A stretch of 36,550 bases of DNA from assembly GCF_035916875.1 (NCBI RefSeq), contig NZ_JAXUHN010000039.1, forward strand, positions 1 through 36,550, read 5' to 3'. How positions within the stretch are numbered: position 1 is the first letter of the stretch; every line of letters starts with the position of its first letter. The notes under the pieces were generated by a model that did no database searches, was not told the origin of the DNA, and saw nothing but the letters and a program-made list of their open reading frames with translations. Source of the DNA: Methylomicrobium sp035916875 (GTDB taxonomy: Bacteria > Pseudomonadota > Gammaproteobacteria > Methylococcales > Methylomonadaceae). Shown here piece after piece: positions 8,582-16,483 of this stretch. Position numbers and translations under genes: made by a program.

Positions 8582-9592
8582 TTAATAATTCCGCTGAACC
8601 GAAAATTTCGCCAGCTGAATTAAGGCATCCTTGTAATCAGATTCCGGCAGCACATCGAGCGCGTCGATCGCTTTTTCGGCTTCCTCGTCGGCGCGGCGTT
8701 CGGTGTAAGCGATTGCCTGGGTGCGCTGCACGACTGCATAGACCTCATTGAACGCATCGCGGTCGCCGTTTTGGATCGCATCGATGACGATTTCCGCATC
8801 GTTTTTACTGCCGTTTTGAATCGCATAGATCAACGGCAGAGTCGGCTTGCCTTCGGCGAGATCGTCGCCGAGATTCTTGCCGAGTTCCTCTTTAGTGGCC
8901 TTGTAATCGAGCGCGTCATCGATCAATTGAAACGCAATGCCCAAATGCTGGCCGTATTGCGCCAGGCCTTCTTCTGTTGCGGAGGAAACGCCGGAGATCA
9001 CCGCGCCGAGACGGGTCGCGGCACTGAACAGGATCGCGGTTTTACGGGAGATCACTTCTAGGTATTTGATTTCGGTTGTTTCCGGATTGTTGCAGTTCAG
9101 AAGCTGCAATACCTCGCCTTCGGCGATCAGCGTCGTGGTTTTCGACAGAATCTCCATCACCCGCATATTGCCGGTGCGCACCATCATTTCGAAGGCGCGG
9201 GAATACAGATAGTCGCCGACCAGTACGCTGGCCGCATTGCCCCAGACCGAATTGGCCGACTCCTTGCCGCGCCGTAGGTCGGACTCGTCGACCACGTCGT
9301 CGTGCAGCAAGGTCGCAGTATGGATGAATTCGATCACCGCAGCCAGAATCAAATGCTTGTCATTAACTTCGCCGAGCGCCTTCGCCGCGAGTAAAAGCAG
9401 CATCGGACGCAAGCGCTTGCCGCCGTTGCCAACGATATAATGGCCCATCTGGTTGATCAGCACCACATCAGAACTCAACTCATCAATGATCAGTTGGTCA
9501 ACGGCTCTGGCTTGGTCTTTCGTTAAATTCTTGATCGAATCGAAATCGATCGGGGCCGTTGGACTCGGGGCGGTGTGTGTTTGCAATGCCAT
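8582..9592 (-). CDS. ispB: Octaprenyl diphosphate synthase (trans-isoprenyl diphosphate synthase)
   Basis: This 336-residue enzyme has every hallmark of the all-trans polyprenyl synthase family: GGKRLRP (57-63), first Asp-rich motif LLHDDVVDESD (DDVVD 98-102), and second Asp-rich motif QLIDDALDY about residue 225. It elongates farnesyl diphosphate with isopentenyl diphosphate to make the ubiquinone side chain. Small residues just before the first Asp motif (HTAT) fit a long-chain product. In Gammaproteobacteria ispB is typically divergent from rplU-rpmA, exactly as here, which supports the name. The first ~14 residues are Pro/Thr-rich and may be a variable leader. Confidence 0.93.
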   Translation of the reverse strand: MALQTHTAPSPTAPIDFDSIKNLTKDQARAVDQLIIDELSSDVVLINQMGHYIVGNGGKRLRPMLLLLAAKALGEVNDKHLILAAVIEFIHTATLLHDDVVDESDLRRGKESANSVWGNAASVLVGDYLYSRAFEMMVRTGNMRVMEILSKTTTLIAEGEVLQLLNCNNPETTEIKYLEVISRKTAILFSAATRLGAVISGVSSATEEGLAQYGQHLGIAFQLIDDALDYKATKEELGKNLGDDLAEGKPTLPLIYAIQNGSKNDAEIVIDAIQNGDRDAFNEVYAVVQRTQAIAYTERRADEEAEKAIDALDVLPESDYKDALIQLAKFSVQRNY

Positions 9593-9775
9593 GCTAATCA
9601 GTATGGGAAAATGGGGTTATTTTTGATCGTAAACTGCAAATCCACTGCAATCGAGCTGTTGCGAAGCATCCTATATGAACAGCAAACTCCCCATCGTATT
9701 GAATAAAGCCTATTGATGTCAACAGCTTTTTTATGCTAGCCTATTCGGATAACTTGCGGTATGGTCAGATTTTGA

Positions 9776-9803
9776 TTGACGAGCCGTTAAATACGAATAT
9801 AAT
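9776..9803 (+). promoter_or_regulatory. Sigma70 promoter of rplU-rpmA
   Basis: TTGACG (9776-9781) and TATAAT (9798-9803) are separated by 16 bases and lie 46 bases before the rplU start. This is a near-consensus promoter suited to a ribosomal protein operon. Confidence 0.85.
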
Positions 9804-9848
9804 AGTCTGTTCACTTTTTACAGTAAATGCTTGACGGAGCTTACTCAG

Positions 9849-10160
9849 ATGTATGCGGTAATTCAAACGGGTGGTAAACAGTACCGGGTGGCCGAAGGTA
9901 CGACCTTAAAAATAGAAAAATTGGAGCTGGGTACTGGCGACAGCGTTGAATTCGACAAGGTTCTGCTGGTTCAGTCAGGCGATGCGGTCAAAGTTGGCGC
10001 GCCTTTCATCGAAGGCGGCAAAGTCTCCGCGACCGTGTTGTCGCAAGGCCGTCACAAAAAGATCAAAATCATTAAATTCAGACGGCGTAAGCACCATATG
10101 AAACAAATGGGCCATCGCCAATATTACACAGAAGTCCGGATCACCGGCATTTCTGCATAA
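9849..10160 (+). CDS. rplU: 50S ribosomal protein L21
   Basis: This 103-residue protein begins MYAVIQTGGKQYRVAEG, the classic L21 start. Its basic C-terminus (KIIKFRRRKHHMKQMGHRQY) binds 23S rRNA. ATG 9849 is chosen over an in-frame TTG at 9831 because GGAG at 9836-9839 is correctly spaced and the length then equals the family norm. It is first in the rplU-rpmA operon, 18 bases before rpmA, with a strong promoter upstream. Confidence 0.98.
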   Translation: MYAVIQTGGKQYRVAEGTTLKIEKLELGTGDSVEFDKVLLVQSGDAVKVGAPFIEGGKVSATVLSQGRHKKIKIIKFRRRKHHMKQMGHRQYYTEVRITGISA

Positions 10161-10178
10161 TTCCTTAAGAGGTGTATT

Positions 10179-10436
10179 GTGGCTCATAAGAAAGCGGGTG
10201 GTAGTACTCGAAACGGTCGCGACTCAAACGCGAAAAGATTAGGCGTTAAGCGCTTTGGCGGCGAAGTCGTCAAAGCCGGAAACATCATCGTTCGTCAACG
10301 CGGCACGCATTTTCATGCCGGTGACAACGTCGGTCTCGGCAAGGATCATACCCTGTTCGCGACCGCCGACGGCAGAGTCGTATTCCAGGTTAAAGGCGAT
10401 AGAGGCCGTAAATTTGTCAGCATCGTTGCTGCCTAA
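10179..10436 (+). CDS. rpmA: 50S ribosomal protein L27
   Basis: This 85-residue protein starts at GTG 10179 with ribosome site AAGAGGT upstream. The sequence MAHKKAGGSTRNGRDSNAKR is the invariant L27 N-terminus that reaches toward the peptidyl-transferase centre. VRQRGTHFHAGDNVGLGKDH follows. No cleavable Firmicutes-type N-terminal extension is present. A terminator about 80 bases downstream closes the two-gene unit. Confidence 0.98.
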   Translation: MAHKKAGGSTRNGRDSNAKRLGVKRFGGEVVKAGNIIVRQRGTHFHAGDNVGLGKDHTLFATADGRVVFQVKGDRGRKFVSIVAA

Positions 10437-10513
10437 GCCTAAACCGATAATCTAGGGCAACTCCGTAAGTCATGTTTCGGGATTTGCGCTTAGCAACCCG
10501 GAACTCCCCCAAG

Positions 10514-10547
10514 AAAGCTCCGCAAATCAAACGCGGGGCTTTTTTTG
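10514..10547 (+). terminator. Intrinsic terminator after rpmA
   Basis: aaagctccgc (10514-10523) pairs with gcggggcttt (10533-10542) with one G-U wobble and runs into seven T residues. It separates rplU-rpmA from obgE, so obgE needs read-through or its own promoter. Confidence 0.88.
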
Positions 10548-10585
10548 TTTTGAACGCAGGCAAACCTGCACGGCATAATTGATCA

Positions 10586-11620
10586 ATGAAGTTTGTTGAC
10601 GAAGCAGAAATACGCGTGGAAGCGGGCGATGGCGGCAATGGCGCCATCGGTTTTCGGCGCGAAAAATATATTCCGTTGGGTGGTCCTGACGGCGGCGATG
10701 GCGGCGACGGCGGCAGCGTCTTTCTGGTCGCAGTCGAAAATGTCAATACGCTGGCGGATTTTCGCTATCATGCCGTGCACCGGGCTGAACGCGGCCAGAA
10801 CGGCATGGGCCGCAATTGCACAGGTAGAAAGGGCGAAGACTGCTATGTTCCGGTGCCGCTCGGCACGCGCGTAAGCGACGCCGAAACCGGCGAAGTCATG
10901 GGCGATTTGACCGAAATCGGCGAGACTCTGCTGGTGGCGAAAGGCGGTTTTCACGGCCTCGGCAATACCCGCTTTAAAAGCAGCATCAACCGCGCTCCGC
11001 AAAAGGCCAGTAAAGGCACTCCGGGCGAGCATCGCGCGCTGCATCTTGAAATGACCCTGATTGCCGACGTCGGCCTGCTCGGCATGCCGAATGCCGGCAA
11101 ATCGAGCCTGATCCGCGCCGTCTCCTCCGCCCGCCCGAAAGTTGCAGACTATCCGTTCACGACCCTGCATCCGAATCTCGGAGTGGTTCGCATTGATGAG
11201 ATGCGCAGCTTCGTGATCGCCGACATTCCGGGCGTCATCGAAGGCGCCGCCGACGGCGCGGGTCTCGGTCTGCAATTTTTGAAACACTTGTCTCGCACCG
11301 GTCTGTTGCTGCACGTGATCGATGTCGCGCCATATGAAAGCGCCGATGACCCGGTTACTTCCGCGCAAAAGATCATCTCCGAGGTCGAGCAGTGGAGCGA
11401 TGAACTGGCGGATAAACCGCGCTGGCTGGTGCTCAATAAGATCGACATTCTGCCTGCGGATGAGGTTGATTCCCATTGTGATGCGATCGTCGATGCGCTC
11501 GACTGGGATGCGCCGGTTTTCAAAATTTCGGCGGTCAACGGCGAAGGCACGCGCGAATTGATGTTCGCGATCATGGAGTTTTTGGAACAGCGGCGGCGGG
11601 AAGACAGTGAAGAGGAATGA
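10586..11620 (+). CDS. obgE: GTPase Obg/CgtA, ribosome assembly factor
   Basis: This 344-residue protein begins MKFVDEAEIRVEAGDGGNGA. The Gly-rich Obg domain (1-158) forms the glycine-helix prong. The G domain follows: GMPNAGKSS (P-loop), DIPGVIEGA (switch/G3), NKID (G4) and a G5-like SAVNGEG. It is an essential GTPase acting on 50S maturation and stress control. It ends in the usual short acidic gammaproteobacterial tail (RRREDSEEE). The gene overlaps proB by 14 bases, so the two are co-transcribed and translationally coupled. Confidence 0.97.
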   Translation: MKFVDEAEIRVEAGDGGNGAIGFRREKYIPLGGPDGGDGGDGGSVFLVAVENVNTLADFRYHAVHRAERGQNGMGRNCTGRKGEDCYVPVPLGTRVSDAETGEVMGDLTEIGETLLVAKGGFHGLGNTRFKSSINRAPQKASKGTPGEHRALHLEMTLIADVGLLGMPNAGKSSLIRAVSSARPKVADYPFTTLHPNLGVVRIDEMRSFVIADIPGVIEGAADGAGLGLQFLKHLSRTGLLLHVIDVAPYESADDPVTSAQKIISEVEQWSDELADKPRWLVLNKIDILPADEVDSHCDAIVDALDWDAPVFKISAVNGEGTRELMFAIMEFLEQRRREDSEEE

Positions 11621-12728
11621 TTTTTCGCATGTTAAACGGGTCGTCGTCAAAATCGGCAGTTCGTTGCTGACCAAGGGTGGCAAGGGGTTGGATCAAGTTG
11701 CGATTGCGGGTTGGGTCGCGCAAATGGCGGGACTCCGGCAGAGAGGAATCGACGTGATCCTGGTCTCCTCCGGCTCGGTCGCCGAGGGTATGTGTCGCCT
11801 GGGCTTGAAAGTCCGTCCAACAACATTGCATGAGTTGCAGGCCTCGGCCGCGGTCGGCCAGATGGGTCTGGTGCGCGTGTTCGACGATAATTTTCAGCAG
11901 CACGGATTGCACGCGGCACAGGTTCTGCTAACTCACGACGACCTTTCCGATCGGCGGCGCTATCTGAACGCGCGCAGCACCTTGTTGACCTTGCTCGATT
12001 TCGGCGTAGTGCCGGTGATCAACGAAAACGACACCGTCGCGACCGAAGAAATCCGCTTTGGCGATAACGATACGCTGGCCGCGCTGGTCGCGAATCTGGT
12101 CGAAGCCGAATTGCTGGTCATCCTAACCGATCAGCAGGGTTTGTTCACTGGCGACCCTACTGTTTATCCCGACGCGACGCTGGTGTCGGAAATTCGTGTG
12201 AACGATCCGAATCTCGATCAGATGGCCGGCGCGAGCCGTAGCGGTCTTGGGCGCGGCGGCATGTCCACGAAAGTGCGCGCGTCCCGGCTGGCGTCGAGAT
12301 CGGGCGCCGCGACCGTGATTGCGCCCGGCGTTGCCGAGCAGGTGATCAGTCGCGTGATGGACGGCAAGAATATCGGCACCTATTTCGTACCGGACCTGGA
12401 GCCTTTGGTTGCCAGAAAACGCTGGCTGGCGGGACAACTGCAAATCAAAGGTCAATTGGTGATCGACGCCGGCGCGGTCAAGGTATTGAAATCCAACGGC
12501 AGGAGCTTGCTGGCTGCCGGCGTTAAGTCGGTTTCAGGACGCTTCGAACGCGGCGAACTGGTCTCCTGCGTCGACGAGGAAGGCAATGAAATCGCGCGCG
12601 GACTGATCAATTACGGCAAGACAGATGCGGAACTGATTGCCGGCAAGAACAGCGCGGAATTTGAAAGGATTCTCGGCTATGCGGACGACGCGGAAATGAT
12701 ACACCGCGACAATATGGTGCTGATCTAA
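11607..12728 (+). CDS. proB: Glutamate 5-kinase
   Basis: This 373-residue enzyme phosphorylates glutamate in the first step of proline synthesis. The amino-acid-kinase domain begins at VVVKIGSSLLTKGGKGLD. It contains LVSSGSVAEG, PVINENDTVA, and the GRGGMSTKVRAS stretch that contacts nucleotide and substrate. Residues about 280-373 are the PUA domain typical of the bacterial enzyme and involved in feedback control. GTG 11607 lies inside the end of obgE, giving the conserved obgE-proB linkage. proA is not in the window. Confidence 0.96.
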   Translation: MKRNDFSHVKRVVVKIGSSLLTKGGKGLDQVAIAGWVAQMAGLRQRGIDVILVSSGSVAEGMCRLGLKVRPTTLHELQASAAVGQMGLVRVFDDNFQQHGLHAAQVLLTHDDLSDRRRYLNARSTLLTLLDFGVVPVINENDTVATEEIRFGDNDTLAALVANLVEAELLVILTDQQGLFTGDPTVYPDATLVSEIRVNDPNLDQMAGASRSGLGRGGMSTKVRASRLASRSGAATVIAPGVAEQVISRVMDGKNIGTYFVPDLEPLVARKRWLAGQLQIKGQLVIDAGAVKVLKSNGRSLLAAGVKSVSGRFERGELVSCVDEEGNEIARGLINYGKTDAELIAGKNSAEFERILGYADDAEMIHRDNMVLI

Positions 12729-12757
12729 GCGGCGCGTCAGCCGATTACAAAGACGAC

Positions 12758-12796
12758 AAAAAAAGGCCGAAACCGGAAGAGTTTCGGCCTTTTTTT
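12758..12796. terminator. Bidirectional intrinsic terminator between proB and rpsT
   Basis: aaaaaaaggccgaaac (12758-12773) pairs perfectly with gtttcggccttttttt (12781-12796). The convergent proB and rpsT genes share it. Confidence 0.93.
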
Positions 12797-12820
12797 CGGC
12801 GTTATCGCCGTTCCGCTTTA

Positions 12821-13084
12821 TTAAGCAAGCGCTTTGACTTTTGCGTTCAGTCTGCTTTTGCCGCGGGCAGCCTTATTCTTATGGATCAGGCCTTTGTTTA
12901 CAGCGGAGTCGATCACTGGCACCGCCGTGTTGTAAGCGGCTTGCGCTTTTTCCTTGTCGCCCGCGTTAACGGCGGCAATGACTTTTTTGATGAAAGTACG
13001 CAAATTGCTGCGTTGCCCCGCGTTGCGAACACGGCTTTTTTCCGCTTGCTTCGCGCGCTTTTTAGCTTGTGCTGTATTAGCCAT
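12821..13084 (-). CDS. rpsT: 30S ribosomal protein S20
   Basis: This 87-residue basic helical protein opens MANTAQAKKRAKQAEKSRVR, the S20 signature, and ends with KGLIHKNKAARGKSRLNAKV. It binds 16S rRNA on the 30S subunit. It is monocistronic, with a near-consensus promoter 50-80 bases upstream and a shared terminator downstream. Confidence 0.98.
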   Translation of the reverse strand: MANTAQAKKRAKQAEKSRVRNAGQRSNLRTFIKKVIAAVNAGDKEKAQAAYNTAVPVIDSAVNKGLIHKNKAARGKSRLNAKVKALA

Positions 13085-13132
13085 AGTGTCTCGACTCGTG
13101 CAAAAAACAAAATTGAGTTAAATAGACCGAGC

Positions 13133-13161
13133 ATTATCATGATAAATAATATGATTGTCAA
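13133..13161 (-). promoter_or_regulatory. Sigma70 promoter of rpsT
   Basis: On the minus strand TTGACA (13156-13161) and GATAAT (13133-13138) are separated by exactly 17 bases, about 49 bases before the S20 start. This is a strong housekeeping promoter. Confidence 0.85.
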
Positions 13162-13188
13162 GGCCTTAACAATAAGAACGGGACACAC

Positions 13189-13703
13189 TTGAGCAAACAG
13201 TTACTGAAATCGACCGCGTCGGTCGGCAGCATGACGCTGATTTCGCGGCGGCTGGGATTTGCCGGAGACATGCTGATTGCGCGGTTTTTCGGCGTCGACA
13301 TCGCGACCGACGCTTTTTTTGCTGCCTTCAAGCTGCCCAACTTCCTGCGCCGTCTGTTCGCTGAAGGCTCCTTGGCATTGATTTTGACCGCGATCACCGC
13401 GCTCGGCGCCTTCTTCAATGCGGCCCTGCTGTTCATCAAGTTGCGTCGAGGCCGGATCTATCAGCCGGCAACAGGCTGGAGGCTTTTTGCTGAGAATACT
13501 GCTCGGCACCGGCGTGATGTCGGCCGTGTTGTATAGCCGGGTCGAGCCGAACGACTGGATAACCCGGAGTTCGGGCGAGAGCGCTATATCTTGTCACATT
13601 GATCACCGCGGGGCTGGTTCCATATGCCGGAACCTTATGGCCGACCGGCATGCGGCTGCCAATGTCGATTTTAAAACCCGACAAACTGCGTTCTGACGGC
13701 TAA
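13189..13703 (+). pseudogene. murJ: murJ (lipid II flippase) remnant with internal deletion and frameshifts
   Basis: The TTG at 13189 opens a normal MurJ N-terminus: SVGSMTLISRRLGFAGDMLI, then ATDAFFAAFKLPNFLRRLFA. Directly after FAEGS the sequence jumps to LGAFFNAALLFIKLRRGRIY, which belongs near the protein's C-terminal membrane helices, so roughly 330 residues are missing. A +1-type frameshift near 13480-13490 moves the reading to FLLRILLGTGVMSAVLYSRV. A second near 13580 moves it to YLVTLITAGLVPYAGTLWPT, ending at TAA 13703. The gene sits beside rpsT, where murJ is often found. MurJ is essential, so another flippase must exist elsewhere. Confidence 0.85.
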
Positions 13704-13964
13704 ATGCACCGCAATGGCGATAGCTGATCTGTGCAGGCTCATTAGGTCTTGCCGCGTAAGCACAGGCAGCTACACAACGAGCTTTTTACTTCTTCTCCAG
13801 AGAGAAGGCTGGGATGAGGGGAATATAAGCGCCGATGTTATTCTCCTGATCCCAGCCATCTCCATCAGAAGATGTGTATTGCTGGCTTTTTATAATGAAC
13901 CTTATCAACTCCCTGCCGTTCTGCTAGGCTTGATCTTGCATTTGAACAAAAGTCCCCTGCCAAG

Positions 13965-14924
13965 ATGATCATACCCGACTACCGTATCGAACCCGCTGAT
14001 TTTCAAGCCGACAACGACGACCTGCACGCGGTGCGCGACGCGGTGTTCGTGATCGAACAGCGCATTCCCGCCGAAATCGAGTGGGACGAGCAAGACCGGC
14101 ACAGTCTGCATCTGATCGCCCGCGATGGCGAGCACAATCCGATCGGTACGGGCCGGCTCTCGCCCGAAGGCAAGATTGGCCGCCTGGCAGTGCTGAGCGC
14201 CTGGCGCAAGCAGGGCGTCGGTAAATCGATCATGGCGGCGTTATTGGCCGAAGCGCAAAAGCGCGGCTGGCCGGAAGTCAGATCAAATGCCCAACTTTCA
14301 GCACTGGGTTTTTATAAACGGTTTGGCTTCGTCACAGAAGGAAAGACCTTCTTCGAGGCCGACATTCCGCATCAATCGATGCGCCTGAAACTACAGCCGT
14401 TGGAAGTGCCTGAGCGGCGAACCATCAACCCTGGACGGTCATCGGTTGCGGCGGTCGAATTCGGTCATTTCGACGACGCTTTGAGGGCGACGCTCACTAT
14501 CATCAAAGACGCTCGCCGCAGCCTAGGCATCTGCACTCCTAACCTGGAATACCCGCTGTACGGACATCCCGACATCGCCGCCGCCCTCAGGCAATTCGCG
14601 ATCCAGAGCCAGGACGGCGGTGTCCGCATCATCGTGCGGGATACGACAACGGTTATCGGCCAAGCGCATCCACTGATTGAACTCACCCAAAGACTCCCTT
14701 CCTCGTTTGAATTTCGCACGCCGATCGAACCCGAAGACCTGCAATATTCATCGGCCTTTATTTTCAATGACCGGGACGGCTATCTGTTCCGGCTGTTCGG
14801 CGACCGTTACACTGGTGTCTGGAGTCCCGTCTTGCCGAGCCGCAACCGCCAGCTTACCGAGGAATTCGACCGATTCTGGCAACGATGTGAGCCCTGCACC
14901 GCATTCCGGGCGCTGAATATCTAG
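13965..14924 (+). CDS. GNAT-family N-acetyltransferase with extra C-terminal domain
   Basis: This 319-residue protein has two parts. Residues about 5-145 are a GNAT domain: RDAVFVIEQRIPAEIEWDEQ (motif C/D region), the acetyl-CoA loop LAVLSAWRKQGVGKSIMAAL (motif A, Q/R-x-x-G-x-G/A), and ALGFYKRFGFVTEGKTFFEA (motif B), as in ElaA/YjcF-like proteins. Residues about 150-319 form a second domain (ALRATLTIIKDARRSLGICT, VRIIVRDTTTV, FIFNDRDGYLFRLFGDRYTG). It recurs fused to GNATs in Gammaproteobacteria and I believe it is a DUF7931-type domain, loosely phospholipase-D-like but without HKD motifs. The substrate is unknown. The stop codon lies inside a strong hairpin. Confidence 0.8.
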   Translation: MIIPDYRIEPADFQADNDDLHAVRDAVFVIEQRIPAEIEWDEQDRHSLHLIARDGEHNPIGTGRLSPEGKIGRLAVLSAWRKQGVGKSIMAALLAEAQKRGWPEVRSNAQLSALGFYKRFGFVTEGKTFFEADIPHQSMRLKLQPLEVPERRTINPGRSSVAAVEFGHFDDALRATLTIIKDARRSLGICTPNLEYPLYGHPDIAAALRQFAIQSQDGGVRIIVRDTTTVIGQAHPLIELTQRLPSSFEFRTPIEPEDLQYSSAFIFNDRDGYLFRLFGDRYTGVWSPVLPSRNRQLTEEFDRFWQRCEPCTAFRALNI

Positions 14925-14962
14925 CATGAGTCATCGGCTTGGTAAGCCGATGAACTCATGCT
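14923..14962. terminator. Long hairpin overlapping the GNAT stop codon
   Basis: agcatgag-tcatcggctt (14923-14940) pairs with aagccgatga-a-ctcatgct (14944-14962), an 18-bp stem with one bulged base and a 3-base loop. The TAG stop (14922-14924) is at its base. There is no T-run after it, so it is either a weak transcript end or an mRNA 3' stabiliser. Confidence 0.6.
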
Positions 14963-15108
14963 GGCAGCCATTGCACTCGATTACCGGTGGGCACCAGTCT
15001 GAAATTAAAATATCGCCCCCGAAAGATGAGCCTATCGTCAAATTGGCTTAGCGAACAACCTTTTGATAAGCTACCGTTAAAGCCGCTACGCATTTCTTAC
15101 TCAGAAAA

Positions 15109-16482
15109 TTGACTCAGACTTCATTCATGCAGCACTCTCCGATCCCCACACCTAGAGGCCGCCCGGTAATTGGTCATCTGGCCGAATTCAAAAAAAACTC
15201 GCTCGACTGCATGATCCGCTGGCACCATGAATGGGGTGACATCGTCAATTTCCGGATTTTCTCGCAAAATTTTTACCTGCTGAGCCACCCCGACCTGGTC
15301 GAAGAGGCGATGACCGAGCAGCAGGATGTTTTCCTGAAGATGTACAACCCGCAAAAACCGAGAGGCCTGCAATTGTTCATGGGGCAAGGGCTGGTGACCA
15401 GCACCGGACAGTTGTGGAGCCAGCAACGGCGCTTACTGCAACCGGTGTTTCAGCGCCGGAATCTTTTGACCTTGCTGCCGGAGATGGAAAAGGCCGGCGC
15501 ACAGTTGCTCGCGCGCTGGCGGACATTCGAGCCCGATGCCAAAGTCGACATTTCCGGCGAAATGCTGCATCTGGCGCTCGAAGTCTTGACGCGCACGATG
15601 TTTAGCACCAGCGTGCTGGACCGGGTAGATGTGATCGCGCCGGCGCTGGAGGTGTGTCTGCGTTATGCCGCCGCGACGGTTTTGAGCCCCCTGGACCCGC
15701 CCTTGTGGGTCCCTACCCGCCGCAACCGCGAATTCAAGCGCGCGTTGGCCACACTGGATCAGATCATTTATGGCATGATCGACGAACGCAAGGCGAACCC
15801 CGGGCAATATAATGACTTATTGCATCTACTGCTGAGCAGCACGGACCCTGAAGCCGGTACCGGCATGAGCCGGCGGCAATTGCGCGACGAGGTGATCACG
15901 CTGTTCGTGGCCGGCCATGAAACCTCGGCGAATGTGCTGACCTGGACCTTGTATTATCTGGCCAGGTACCCGGAGGCGATGACCAAGCTCAGGGCGGAAT
16001 TGCGCGAGGTGCTGAACGGCGGCATTCCGAACGGAGATCAGCTCGATCAACTCCCTTACACGAAGGCGGTGCTGTTCGAGGCGATGCGCCTGAAACCGGC
16101 CGTCGCCCTGATGATCCGAAAAGTCGCACGCGATACCCGCCTACAAAACTACTCGCTCAAGGCAGGCAGTCTGGCGATGGTCAGCATTTACAACATCCAT
16201 CACCATCCCGAACTGTGGGAAAATCCGGAAGCTTTCAAGCCGGAACGCTTCCTCGGCCAGAAAGCCTCGAAATATACCTTTTTGCCGTTCGGCATCGGTC
16301 CGCGCTTCTGTATCGGCAATCAGTTCGCGACGATGGAACTGACCCTGCTGCTCGCGATGCTCGCGCAACATTTCGATTTTGCGCTCTGCGATGAGCAGGA
16401 GCCGGAGCATGACATGGCGGTGACCTTGCGTCCGAAGGGCGGGCTTAAATTAAGGGTGCGGCCCGCCACTTCGGTGTTGTGA
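15109..16482 (+). CDS. Cytochrome P450 monooxygenase
   Basis: This is a 457-residue soluble P450; it starts at TTG 15109, or at ATG 15127, which would remove six residues. Neither has a strong ribosome site. Key elements are the I-helix oxygen-activation motif AGHETS (E271, T272), K-helix ExxR (E324-R327), PERF, and the heme loop FGIGPRFCIG with thiolate ligand Cys401. There is no membrane anchor and no fused reductase, so it needs separate ferredoxin and reductase partners, none of which are in the window. The sequence is nearer to CYP110/CYP4-like fatty-acid/alkane hydroxylases than to camphor-type P450s. That substrate guess is weak. It ends one base from the convergent FAD gene. Confidence 0.93.
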   Translation: MTQTSFMQHSPIPTPRGRPVIGHLAEFKKNSLDCMIRWHHEWGDIVNFRIFSQNFYLLSHPDLVEEAMTEQQDVFLKMYNPQKPRGLQLFMGQGLVTSTGQLWSQQRRLLQPVFQRRNLLTLLPEMEKAGAQLLARWRTFEPDAKVDISGEMLHLALEVLTRTMFSTSVLDRVDVIAPALEVCLRYAAATVLSPLDPPLWVPTRRNREFKRALATLDQIIYGMIDERKANPGQYNDLLHLLLSSTDPEAGTGMSRRQLRDEVITLFVAGHETSANVLTWTLYYLARYPEAMTKLRAELREVLNGGIPNGDQLDQLPYTKAVLFEAMRLKPAVALMIRKVARDTRLQNYSLKAGSLAMVSIYNIHHHPELWENPEAFKPERFLGQKASKYTFLPFGIGPRFCIGNQFATMELTLLLAMLAQHFDFALCDEQEPEHDMAVTLRPKGGLKLRVRPATSVL

Positions 16483-16483
16483 T

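Noticed and set aside
10583..11683. 366-codon open frame on the minus strand across obgE
   Set aside because: It is the antisense shadow of the unmistakable obgE gene and encodes no recognisable domain.
13786..13870. Motif 'cttctccagagagaaggctgggatgagggg' between murJ and the GNAT gene
   Set aside because: It resembles a widespread extragenic repeat (ctctcccagagggagagggctggggtgaggg), but only one diverged copy is present, so it was not listed as a repeat.
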